From DAOTVS01 sp034436375 (GTDB lineage: Bacteria; Chloroflexota; Anaerolineae; SpSt-313), in contig DAOTVS010000056.1 of the NCBI GenBank assembly GCA_034436375.1, forward strand, positions 1 through 8,568: DNA of 8,568 nucleotides. Direction: 5' to 3'. This document shows positions 1-6,426 of the stretch, piece after piece (the stretch's first letter is position 1; the number at the start of each line of letters is the position of its first letter). The notes under the pieces are model-generated. The model saw only the letters and a list, made by a program, of their open reading frames with translations. It was not told the DNA's origin and searched no databases. The translations under genes and the position numbers were made by a program.

Positions 1-5
1 CAATA

Positions 6-85
6 AGGGGTGTGGGTGTATGTTGACGTCTGTTTTGCCGCTCCGCGGAGCGGCAAAACAGACGTCAACATACACCCACACCCCT
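6..85. repeat. perfect 80-bp palindrome, no spacer
   Basis: Every base from 6 to 45 pairs with its partner from 85 to 46, giving two 40-nt arms with no mismatch and no loop. The centre is CCGCGG and each arm holds a GACGTC. It begins 13 nt past the stop codon of the minus-strand Fe-S gene, so in the transcript it would form a very long hairpin and could act as a 3' end or mRNA stabiliser. The bases beyond it on the minus strand (TTATTG) are not a U-tract, so a classical intrinsic terminator is not shown. A perfect spacer-free palindrome so close to the sequence edge could also be a fold-back or assembly artefact. Confidence 0.95.
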
Positions 86-98
86 ACATGTGTCAGGC

Positions 99-1175
99 CT
101 ACAGGATGCGGCCGAGGTCCAGGCCCCGGGCGCGGGCGCGCTCGGCTCGCCAGGCCGGCATATCGGGCGGGGTAGGCTCCACCCGCTCCGCCGGCCGCCG
201 CTGCAACTGCAGGGCGCTGCTGGGGCAGGCGCCGGCGCAGAGGCCGCACCCCGCACAACGGTCGCGGTCCACCCGGCACAGGCCGCCCTCGACCTGCAGG
301 GCGCCAAAGCGGCAGCGCTCCGCGCAGGCGCCGCAGCCGGTGCAGAGCCCCTCATCGACCGTCGCCCAAAAGCCCGAGTGCGCGACCGACTGGCGGATGC
401 CGAACTCGGCGACCCCGCGCAGGATGCCGCAGCAACAGGTGCAACAGTTGCAGATGTACCCAATGCCGCCCCGAGTGTTGCTGGTCGAATGGATCAGCCC
501 TGCCTCCTCCGCCCGGCGCAAGGTTTCGGCGGCCCCTTCCCGGGTGAGAGCGCGCACCCCAGCCGCCTGATCAAAGGCGCCCGGCGTGTCGCTCAGCACC
601 ATGCAGAGGTCCAACGGCGCATTGCAGCCCTTCCCAAGGAGCTTTTGCTGCTTCCGGCAGATGCAATCCACCACCCCCCAGGCAGCCGCCCCGTCCAGAA
701 TCTCCGAGGCGCGCTCGTAGGGCAGAATCTCCACATCGATGGGCACCGCCTGCTCGACCGGGATCACCCGGTGCAGTGCCGGCCGCACTGAAAGCAGCGC
801 CGGAAAGGCCTGGTGAGCGTAGGCCTCCACCAGGGCGGCCAGCTCCGCATCCAGGTGGGGCGCCTGCATCTCATAGAACCCGACGACAAAGGGCAGCAGG
901 GCGAAGCGAAGCCCCCCTCGGCTGCGCTCCGCCGCAATCAGCCCCCGCCGCACCATACCCTTGAGCAGGCCGTAGACGGCCTTGGCCTCGCCGCCGCTGC
1001 GCTCGGCGATCGTCGCAGCCGGCTCGGGCGTCAGGCGCAAATGCACGGCCAGGGCCGCCTCCTCGGGAGTAAAGAGCCGCGCCAGCAGGCGCAACTCCAC
1101 CCCACTCTCCGTCGCCGGGAAGCCGTTGGGGGTCTCGTCCAGGCGCCGCGCCAGCGCGCGGTAGACGTCTTCCAT
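99..1175 (-). CDS. winged-helix, cysteine-rich 4Fe-4S ferredoxin-domain protein
   Basis: This 358-residue cytoplasmic protein has no signal peptide or membrane segment. Residues about 25-95 look like a winged-helix fold (helical segments ending in KAVYGLLKGMVRRGLI and a basic wing). The middle part carries a four-cysteine set, C171-x-C173-x10-C184-x6-C191. A dense run follows at 242-249 (CNCCTCCC). The C-terminus has two ferredoxin clusters: C278/C281/C284/C288 (CTGCGACAERC) and C307/C310/C313/C317 (CAGCGLCAGACP), the latter with the typical Pro. It probably moves electrons or senses redox or metal state; substrate and partner are unknown to me. The start is the ATG at 1175: AAGGTGG lies 6 nt upstream, whereas the ATG at 1181 abuts that site and the longer frame to 1361 reads through the repeat region. 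No promoter was recognisable. It is separated from the lipoprotein by about 780 bp of repeats and is probably transcribed on its own. Confidence 0.88.
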   Translation of the reverse strand: MEDVYRALARRLDETPNGFPATESGVELRLLARLFTPEEAALAVHLRLTPEPAATIAERSGGEAKAVYGLLKGMVRRGLIAAERSRGGLRFALLPFVVGFYEMQAPHLDAELAALVEAYAHQAFPALLSVRPALHRVIPVEQAVPIDVEILPYERASEILDGAAAWGVVDCICRKQQKLLGKGCNAPLDLCMVLSDTPGAFDQAAGVRALTREGAAETLRRAEEAGLIHSTSNTRGGIGYICNCCTCCCGILRGVAEFGIRQSVAHSGFWATVDEGLCTGCGACAERCRFGALQVEGGLCRVDRDRCAGCGLCAGACPSSALQLQRRPAERVEPTPPDMPAWRAERARARGLDLGRIL

Positions 1176-1275
1176 TGCCATCCACCTTTCCGGCCGAGGG
1201 AATGCAAGCCCGGCCCGTTGGTAAGAACACTGGAGCCCTGTGGACGTTCCCAGCCAACACAGAGATATGGCGCCT

Positions 1276-1350
1276 GGTGGGCCCCCTCGCTGGTTCTGAT
1301 GCGTACCCGCTGCCTGCAAGGGGGCCCGCCTCGACCCATCAGAACCAGTG
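1276..1350. repeat. two interleaved inverted repeats (alternative hairpins)
   Basis: Repeat A pairs 1276-1287 with 1319-1330 (12 bp) and repeat B pairs 1288-1301 with 1337-1350 (14 bp). A and B are directly adjacent on the left, and on the right they occur in the same order, so the two stems cannot nest. They could form a strained pseudoknot or, more likely, two mutually exclusive hairpins. Each stem has one imperfect pair (1278/1328 and 1289/1349). Both are G-U wobbles if the plus strand is transcribed but A-C mismatches on the minus strand. The element lies about 100 nt upstream of the Fe-S gene. No function is known. Confidence 0.75.
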
Positions 1351-1472
1351 CGGGAAGCCACTTAGAGTACTGGATGGTGCTCTGCGTAGGCGTGCGCCCG
1401 ACCTATTGACGAAAGCCTTGCCCGAGTGCTCCATGGCACCCAACGCTATGTAGACGCCACGTGACACTCCTG

Positions 1473-1588
1473 TCGTAGTGGCGGCTTTTAGCCGCTCAAG
1501 TCAGTTGATCAGGCTCGTCACTTGTAGCAGCATTGCTCAACGCTTTGTGTGTTCGAGCGGGCTGGGCGGCTGAAGCCCGCCACTACGA
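1473..1588. repeat. inverted pair of REP-like palindromic units
   Basis: A 23-nt unit at 1473-1495 recurs in inverted form at 1566-1588 with three differences; the shared core on each unit's own strand is TCGTAGTGGCGG. Each unit is also internally quasi-palindromic (for example GCGGC-tttta-GCCGC). The 70 nt between them shows no gene. The layout resembles a paired REP or small MITE-like element of the kind scattered through intergenic DNA of many bacteria. The inner TAG of the right unit, read on the minus strand, ends the truncated cupin reading frame. Confidence 0.75.
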
Positions 1589-1780
1589 GGGCGGCGCCTT
1601 GCCCGGCTCGATGACGATCATGTCGCCGGCCGCCAGCACGGGGGTGGCCTGCTCCACACACAGGGTGGACGTGCCCCGGGCGACCAGGTAGATCTCGGTG
1701 AGCCGCGTACCAGTCCTTGGGGGCATCCGGGTCAGCGTGTTTGAGCAACACGAGTGATATCTCCTTATACCGACGCAAGG
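1583..1780 (-). pseudogene. cupin-fold protein remnant, frameshifted and truncated
   Basis: On the minus strand, bases about 1700 down to 1583 encode a cupin-like stretch: LTEIYLVARGTSTL, then AAGDMIVIEPGKAPPS and a stop. This matches the cupin pattern of TEIYxVLxGxGTL, a short hairpin, then AGDxxxIPPG. Residues that plausibly belong just upstream (YKEISLVLLKHADPDAPKDW) lie in a different frame, with the switch near 1694-1702. The 3' end runs straight into the REP-like unit, which supplies the TAG stop, and the 5' end runs into the hairpin element starting at 1781. An intact cupin would continue past the IEPG loop for more beta strands. I read this as the remains of a small cupin gene broken by a frameshift and flanked by repeats. 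The subfamily is not assignable, and the upstream frame is less secure than the downstream one. Confidence 0.55.
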
Positions 1781-1891
1781 CCGGGTTCGTAGTGAGGGAG
1801 AGGGGGAGCCGGATGGCGCCCAGGCAGGTTCTCCAAAGACTATGGGTCTTGGGTGCCATCCGGCTCCCCCTCTCCCTCACTACAAGCCCAG
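1781..1891. repeat. long hairpin element (MITE/REP-like)
   Basis: Arms 1789-1822 and 1850-1883 are 34 nt long with one imperfect pair (G-T), and the match extends outward to 1781 and 1891 with three more mismatches. The 27-nt loop holds a small inner stem (AAGAC/GTCTT). The arms share GTAGTGAGGGAGAGGG, a low-complexity purine block. There is no coding capacity and no obvious target-site duplication. It lies between the end of the lipoprotein gene and the cupin remnant and may work as a strong stem that ends or stabilises the upstream mRNA. Confidence 0.85.
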
Positions 1892-1933
1892 GTTCGCGGC
1901 CTCCGGTCACGCGGTATCGACTTGAGACAGGGT

Positions 1934-1956
1934 CCCGAACCTCCGGGAGGTGCGGG
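1934..1956. terminator. dyad just after the lipoprotein stop; possible 3' stem
   Basis: Arms 1934-1944 and 1946-1956 pair with one mismatch around a single central base (ACCTCC-G-GGAGGT core on the plus strand). It starts one base past the TGA stop of the lipoprotein gene. The hairpin would be GC-rich, but no U-run follows, so termination is only a guess. It could equally be a dispersed palindrome or a protein-binding site. Confidence 0.35.
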
Positions 1957-1957
1957 G

Positions 1958-4900
1958 TCACTGCTCCCAGCACCCATTGATGAACAGCGCGAACACGCGG
2001 CCCTGCGGCGCGGCGATCAGCAGCCCGCCGTTGAACGCCTGCCAGGCGCCGCTGTAGCCCTGCTCCGGCTCCAGGGCCCAGCCAATGCCGGCTTGGGGCC
2101 CGCCCAGCTGCGTGCGCCACACCAGCCCAAAGCCGCGCACGGGCTGCAGCCTGCCCTTCGGCGGCTGCAGGGCAGGGTCGCTCTCCGGCTGGCCCTCCCG
2201 CCAGGTGTCCGGGTAAACGGCCCAGGTGCCGCTCGCGCCGTTACTCGTCAGGGCGTAGATCTCCTTCGTGTCACCGCGCCATAAAAGCCAACCGTGCTCG
2301 AAGCGCTGCAGGGCCATCGGCGCCAGCCCCTGGCTCGTGGGGCAGCCAAGACGGCCGGACCAGCGGCCATAGGCCGCCTGGAAAGGCGCGGCGGCGCCAG
2401 GGCAGGGCGTGGGCGTGCCGGCGGGCTGGGCGGCGGGCGTGCTCGTGGGCTGGGGGCTGGCGCCAGCAGTCGGAGCGAGGGTGTCCGTCAGCAGGAGGGT
2501 GGCGGTCGGGCCAGGCACGCCAGTCGCCTGGGGAGTCGCCGTGGGCGCGGGCGGCTCAAGCGGGCTCCAGTGCAAAATGGTGGGGTCGAGGGGCAGGAGC
2601 AGGCCCTGGCCATCGCCCACCAGCACGACAGGCCTGCCGCTGCGCAGCAGGCCCACCGCCATCGCCGTGAAATACTGGGGATAATCGGCGCGCACCAGGT
2701 GGCGGTCAGTGGCCTCGCCCCACGTCTGGCCGCCATCGGTCGAGCGCAGCAGCCGGTCGCGGTAGAGGGCAAAGACCTGGCCATCCTGGCTGAAGAGTGG
2801 CGAGAGGAGCACGGCCAGTGGCGCATTGCCCGGCTCACCGCTCAACACGACCTGCCAGGAATGCCCCCCATCTGCCGAGCGGCTGAGGTCGCCCTCCGAG
2901 GTGACCTGGAACTGCACCGGCTGAGGCGGCATCGGCAGCAGCGCTTCCGGCGGGGGCAGGGTCGCGTTGCCGGAAACTCGGGAGGCCAGCGCCGCCTGCT
3001 GCCAGGTCTCCCCGCCATCCTGCGAGCGGAACAGCGAGGCCCCCGCATCACCCTGCCAGAAGAGATCATAGGCGCAATAGGCCAGCAGGGTATGGTCACG
3101 GGCATAGTCGGGTGAGATGGCCAGCCGATCCACTTTCAGATGGCGCAGGCCTTGCCAGACGGGCTGCCAGGTCTCCCCGCCATCGGTGGAGCGCCAGACG
3201 CCCAGGCCAAAGGAGTCGCCCACACGGCCGCCGACAAAGAGGGTATGGTCGTAGGCATAGTCGGGCGAGATGGCCAGGTGATAGGAGGGCTTGCCCCACA
3301 GGATCTCCGGCGGCAGCCCTCCCTGCAGGCGTACCCACGAGGCGCCGCCGTCAGTGGAACGCAAAATGCCCCCCGTCGCCACCACGAACACGGTGCGGTC
3401 GTGGGCAAAATCGGGCGAGAGGGCGATCTCCTCGATGGGCGGCAGCTTGCGGGTCAGCGGCCAGCGCTCCGGCGCCGCCGCGGGCAGGGGTTGGCCGCCG
3501 TCAAAGCTGAGGATGCGCAGCTCGGGGCCCTGCCAGGCATACAGCCGGCGCCCGGAGAGATCGATGGCCTGGATATTCTCCCAGGGTAGCCAGCCCAGGG
3601 GCTGCCACGTCTGCAGATCGTAAGCGAGGAAGAAGGGGCGCTGCTCGCTGAGAGCAACCCCAGTGCCGGGGAGGTAGAGGTCCAGGCTCAACCCTTCGCG
3701 GTAATCCAGCGCCTCGGCCGAGCCCGCCCGCTGGGCCACTACGCCGGTATAAAAGACATAGCGTGCATAGCGCTCAGCGATATAGGTGCGGCCCCCAGCG
3801 GGCGGCAGCAGGAAGGGCATGTCGGCGCCTTGCGTGCCGCGCAGCAGCACCGTCACCGTGCCGGTCACGGGCTGCAGAGTATGGGCGGAAAAGAGGCGCG
3901 GCTGGGGGACCGTGCCCGCGCCCTTGCCCGCCGAGAACTGCATGAGGTTAACGGCAATCACATCCTGCTGCGGGTCCACGCTGATGCCCGCTACTGCCGT
4001 GCAGCCGTTACAGTACCGCATCGGCTCGGCGCCGATATCGGGGGTCAGCTCGCCCTTGACCTGCAGGGTCCGGCCATCGACGACATAGGCGGTATAGTCG
4101 CGCAGGTAGATCTCGTTGCGCAGGGGGTTGTAGGTCGGCTCGCCACGCTGCGGGATCGCCCCCAGGCGCTGGAAGGTGCGCGTATCCCACACCTGCACCT
4201 CGCCCTTGGCCCCGGCCGGGCTCGTCTCGGTGTAGCCCAGAAAAGCGCGATGGCCCGCGCTGTCGATAGCCGCCTGGGCGCCACCGGTGAGCACCGCCGT
4301 CACGGTGAGGGCGTTGGTGTCGACCACCGCCATCTCGCGGGAGCCCTCACTCCGCGCCACCAAGAGCAGGCCGTTGGGCGCATCCAGCGCCAGGGGGCCG
4401 CTGCCGGCGGGCAGGGTGCTCAGCGGGCGGTCCGATTCGCTGTCGAGGACGTGCAGGCGGCCGGCGGAATCGTCCACATAGACTCGCCCATGGGCGCTAT
4501 CGACCACCAGATGGCGGAGCTCGATCCCCAGGGGCGTATCGCCCAGCGTGTGCAGGTCAGCCGGGTCCAGGGCGCGCAGGATGTGGCTCTGGGTCAGGAG
4601 GACGGCTACCCTGCCGCCCGGGCCAGCGCACGTCTGGGCATAGCCCTCGACGGTCGCCTGGCTGCCGGCAGGGTGGCCCGCCAGGTCCGTCTGCCACAGG
4701 CGGGTTTCCTGCGCTTGAGGCTCGGTGAAGAGCAGGCGGTTTGCCCCGCTATCTGCGGCCACAAACTGCCACTCGCTGCCCTGCGGAGGCGCCGGCGGCG
4801 GAAGCGGCAGGCCAGTCGTGGCGTCATAGACGAGGATGCCGCCAGGCTGCCCGCGGGAGGAATCGGCATAGGCGTAGAGGCGCTCTCCCGTGCGGTCGAG

Positions 4901-5680
4901 CACCAGGTGCGGCCCCTCGGCGCCCGGCCCGACCCCTTGCCAGAGCAGCTTGAGGTCCGGCGTGCGCAAGGCTAGCACCTGTTGGCCGGTGCTCAGAAAG
5001 AGGCGATTGTGCGCGGCATCCAGGGCCAGCGCCCGGCCGCCGGGCACGGCAAGAGGCAGGCTGCGCATGGGCTGCAGGGTGACGCCGTCACGCACTTCCA
5101 GCTGGCCGGTCTGGGCCAGGTAGAGGCGCCCCGAGCGGTCCACGGCCAGGGTGCCGACGGAAGAGATGAAATCGATGGGCACATCGGCCAGCACGCGGCC
5201 CGTGTCGAGGCTCAACGCAGTCAGGCGACTGCGATACTGCTCATCCTCATAGGCCACATAGGCGCGGCCGGCCGCCACGGCCAGGGGGCCCAGCGAGCGC
5301 CCGGGCAGGGGCATCACAGGCCCCCGGTTGCGCAGAGAAGGGTCCAGGACGACCAGGGCTGAGGTGGCGCTCTCAGGCTGGCCATGGCTATAACAGAGCA
5401 CAACGGCGCGGCCGGCCTCATCAAAGGCGACATTCTGGGGCTGATAGGCGTCGCCGCCGGGCAGGGCGAAGGAGAGGCTGGCCAAGAGGCTCGGCAGGCG
5501 GCCAGCCGGCGCCTGCGTGGGCATTGGAGCGACTGCAGGCAACGGCGTAACGGCTTGGGTGGGCAAAGGACTGGCGACAGCCCGCGCCGGCGCAGACGCC
5601 GCCATTGGCTGGCGGGCACAAGCAAGCGCTCCCACAAGCAACAGGGAGCCCAGCACCACGCGAGATATGGTGCGGAGCAT
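1958..5680 (-). CDS. large secreted lipoprotein: beta-propeller plus Asp-box repeats
   Basis: The product has 1240 residues. Residues 1-21 form a lipoprotein-type signal peptide: basic MLRTISR, a hydrophobic core LGSLLLVGALA, then C21, which would be lipidated; the lipobox (ALAC) is slightly atypical. A Pro/Ala spacer follows to about 60. Residues about 60-730 are repeated propeller-like blades of the YVTN/WD40/NHL kind (LAVDRSGRLYLA, LVLDRTGERLYAY, LVVDSAHGRVYVDD). Residues about 745-1035 carry five Asp-box (BNR) motifs of the form RSxDGGxxW, near 774, 830, 885, 934 and 978, interleaved with (I/L)SPDxAxDxTxF repeats as in sortilin-like photosynthesis/BNR domains. A Thr/Pro linker (about 1040-1093) leads to a C-terminal domain rich in Trp and Gly (FEHGWLLWR, RGFGLVWR) that resembles LGFP-type repeats. 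It is probably anchored outside the membrane for ligand or surface binding; no catalytic site is visible. The ATG at 5680 has AGGAGG 7 nt upstream. The frame is open to 5725, but the extension lacks such a site and would spoil the signal peptide. Confidence 0.9.
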   Translation of the reverse strand: MLRTISRVVLGSLLLVGALACARQPMAASAPARAVASPLPTQAVTPLPAVAPMPTQAPAGRLPSLLASLSFALPGGDAYQPQNVAFDEAGRAVVLCYSHGQPESATSALVVLDPSLRNRGPVMPLPGRSLGPLAVAAGRAYVAYEDEQYRSRLTALSLDTGRVLADVPIDFISSVGTLAVDRSGRLYLAQTGQLEVRDGVTLQPMRSLPLAVPGGRALALDAAHNRLFLSTGQQVLALRTPDLKLLWQGVGPGAEGPHLVLDRTGERLYAYADSSRGQPGGILVYDATTGLPLPPPAPPQGSEWQFVAADSGANRLLFTEPQAQETRLWQTDLAGHPAGSQATVEGYAQTCAGPGGRVAVLLTQSHILRALDPADLHTLGDTPLGIELRHLVVDSAHGRVYVDDSAGRLHVLDSESDRPLSTLPAGSGPLALDAPNGLLLVARSEGSREMAVVDTNALTVTAVLTGGAQAAIDSAGHRAFLGYTETSPAGAKGEVQVWDTRTFQRLGAIPQRGEPTYNPLRNEIYLRDYTAYVVDGRTLQVKGELTPDIGAEPMRYCNGCTAVAGISVDPQQDVIAVNLMQFSAGKGAGTVPQPRLFSAHTLQPVTGTVTVLLRGTQGADMPFLLPPAGGRTYIAERYARYVFYTGVVAQRAGSAEALDYREGLSLDLYLPGTGVALSEQRPFFLAYDLQTWQPLGWLPWENIQAIDLSGRRLYAWQGPELRILSFDGGQPLPAAAPERWPLTRKLPPIEEIALSPDFAHDRTVFVVATGGILRSTDGGASWVRLQGGLPPEILWGKPSYHLAISPDYAYDHTLFVGGRVGDSFGLGVWRSTDGGETWQPVWQGLRHLKVDRLAISPDYARDHTLLAYCAYDLFWQGDAGASLFRSQDGGETWQQAALASRVSGNATLPPPEALLPMPPQPVQFQVTSEGDLSRSADGGHSWQVVLSGEPGNAPLAVLLSPLFSQDGQVFALYRDRLLRSTDGGQTWGEATDRHLVRADYPQYFTAMAVGLLRSGRPVVLVGDGQGLLLPLDPTILHWSPLEPPAPTATPQATGVPGPTATLLLTDTLAPTAGASPQPTSTPAAQPAGTPTPCPGAAAPFQAAYGRWSGRLGCPTSQGLAPMALQRFEHGWLLWRGDTKEIYALTSNGASGTWAVYPDTWREGQPESDPALQPPKGRLQPVRGFGLVWRTQLGGPQAGIGWALEPEQGYSGAWQAFNGGLLIAAPQGRVFALFINGCWEQ

Positions 5681-5740
5681 GATTACGCCTCCTGGCGTGC
5701 GTAATCCTTGCGGACTAGGCATCACGCATTACGCTTTACG
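5681..5740 (-). promoter_or_regulatory. hairpin carrying the lipoprotein RBS, plus heptamer repeats
   Basis: GATTACGC at 5681-5688 pairs with GCGTAATC at 5699-5706, leaving a 10-nt loop that holds most of the Shine-Dalgarno site AGGAGG (5688-5693, minus strand). The stem abuts the ATG at 5680. The arm 5699-5705 can instead pair with ATTACGC at 5728-5734, so two structures exclude each other. The distal part contains three tandem heptamers on the plus strand, CATCACG, CATTACG and CTTTACG (5720-5740), which overlap the TAA stop of the DUF47 gene. This could tune translation of the lipoprotein, or it may only be a degenerate dispersed repeat. No promoter is recognisable here. Confidence 0.5.
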
Positions 5741-6353
5741 TCATCTTGACCACGATATCGCTGAGAATATTGGCCGCTTCATCGCCGCGATCGGCCGCAT
5801 TGGAGAGGTGGCGGTAGACCTCGCGCATCTTGAGCATCAAAATGACGTGCTCGACATCTTGCGGGCCGCTGAAAAGCTGGGCCACGGCCTGCCGATAGGT
5901 GCGCTCGATCTGGTTCTCCAGAGCCTTGGCGCGGGTAGCGTGATCCAGTGCGACCTGGGGGTGCTCTTTCAGGCGCAGCATGGCCAGGTGTAGCTCTTTG
6001 GCGGCATCACGCAGGACGGTGGCCATAGTCCGGATGTATTCATTAGGGGCCACCCCCAGTGTGGTCATCTCCTCCACCGTTGTCTCACCATAGTCCAGCA
6101 CATCATCGACCGTACGCGAGAGGGCAAAGATATCCTCACGATCAAAGGGCGTCACAAAGGTGCGGTTAAGCTCATCGATCAGAATACGCCGCACCTCGTC
6201 GGCCTCGGCCTCGAGCTCGTGCACGACCTGTGCCCGCTCAGGGGTGGGCTCATCGACATAGGCGAGAAAGGCTTCCATGCCGGCCAGGGTCTTTTCTGCC
6301 TGCTGTGTGAGCAGTGTATAAAAACGATTTGGCTTGCGCCTGAAGAGCTTCAC
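5736..6353 (-). CDS. DUF47/PhoU-like Pit accessory protein
   Basis: This is a 205-residue, all-helical cytoplasmic protein of the DUF47 (TIGR00153) family, the usual length. Family marks are visible: ELEAEAD at 46-52, NRTFVTPFDREDIFAL at 63-78, DDVLD at 83-87, and a closing helix with EVYRHLSNAADRGDEAANIL at 178-197. The acidic and His residues in these helices are those PhoU-like proteins use for metal clusters. Members are commonly encoded beside Pit phosphate permeases and are thought to control or assist them; here the permease gene ends 73 nt upstream. The start is a GTG at 6353, preceded by GAGG about 6-9 nt upstream; no ATG fits better. The TAA stop lies within a heptamer repeat, and the lipoprotein start follows 55 nt on. 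Confidence 0.93.
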   Translation of the reverse strand: MKLFRRKPNRFYTLLTQQAEKTLAGMEAFLAYVDEPTPERAQVVHELEAEADEVRRILIDELNRTFVTPFDREDIFALSRTVDDVLDYGETTVEEMTTLGVAPNEYIRTMATVLRDAAKELHLAMLRLKEHPQVALDHATRAKALENQIERTYRQAVAQLFSGPQDVEHVILMLKMREVYRHLSNAADRGDEAANILSDIVVKMT

Positions 6354-6426
6354 GATCTACCTCTATCACCTTGAAGTCCGCAATGCGGATGAGGTTCCAT
6401 TCTTGAGATCTGTCGGCCGTGCCTCT

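Noticed and set aside
90..791. Long plus-strand open frame opposite the Fe-S gene
   Set aside because: It is the antisense shadow of a GC-rich gene with clear cysteine motifs on the minus strand, and its own product has low-complexity composition with no domain.
1176..1361. N-terminal extension of the Fe-S protein
   Set aside because: The extra residues translate the interleaved repeat region and show no domain; the ribosome site directly before 1175 fits the shorter protein.
1176..1957. tRNA or CRISPR array in the repeat-rich gap
   Set aside because: No cloverleaf with a T-loop was found, and the repeats are inverted pairs without regular direct repeats and spacers.
1518..2120. A 200-codon minus-strand frame across the repeat region
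   Set aside because: It overlaps the end of the lipoprotein gene in another frame and then passes through the hairpin element and the cupin remnant, so it is a chance read-through and not a gene.
3830..4975. A 381-codon plus-strand frame inside the lipoprotein gene
   Set aside because: It runs antisense to well-formed propeller repeats, has no recognisable motif and no good ribosome site.
5681..5725. Fifteen extra residues at the lipoprotein N-terminus
   Set aside because: The start at 5680 has a strong AGGAGG at proper spacing and begins a clean lipoprotein signal peptide.
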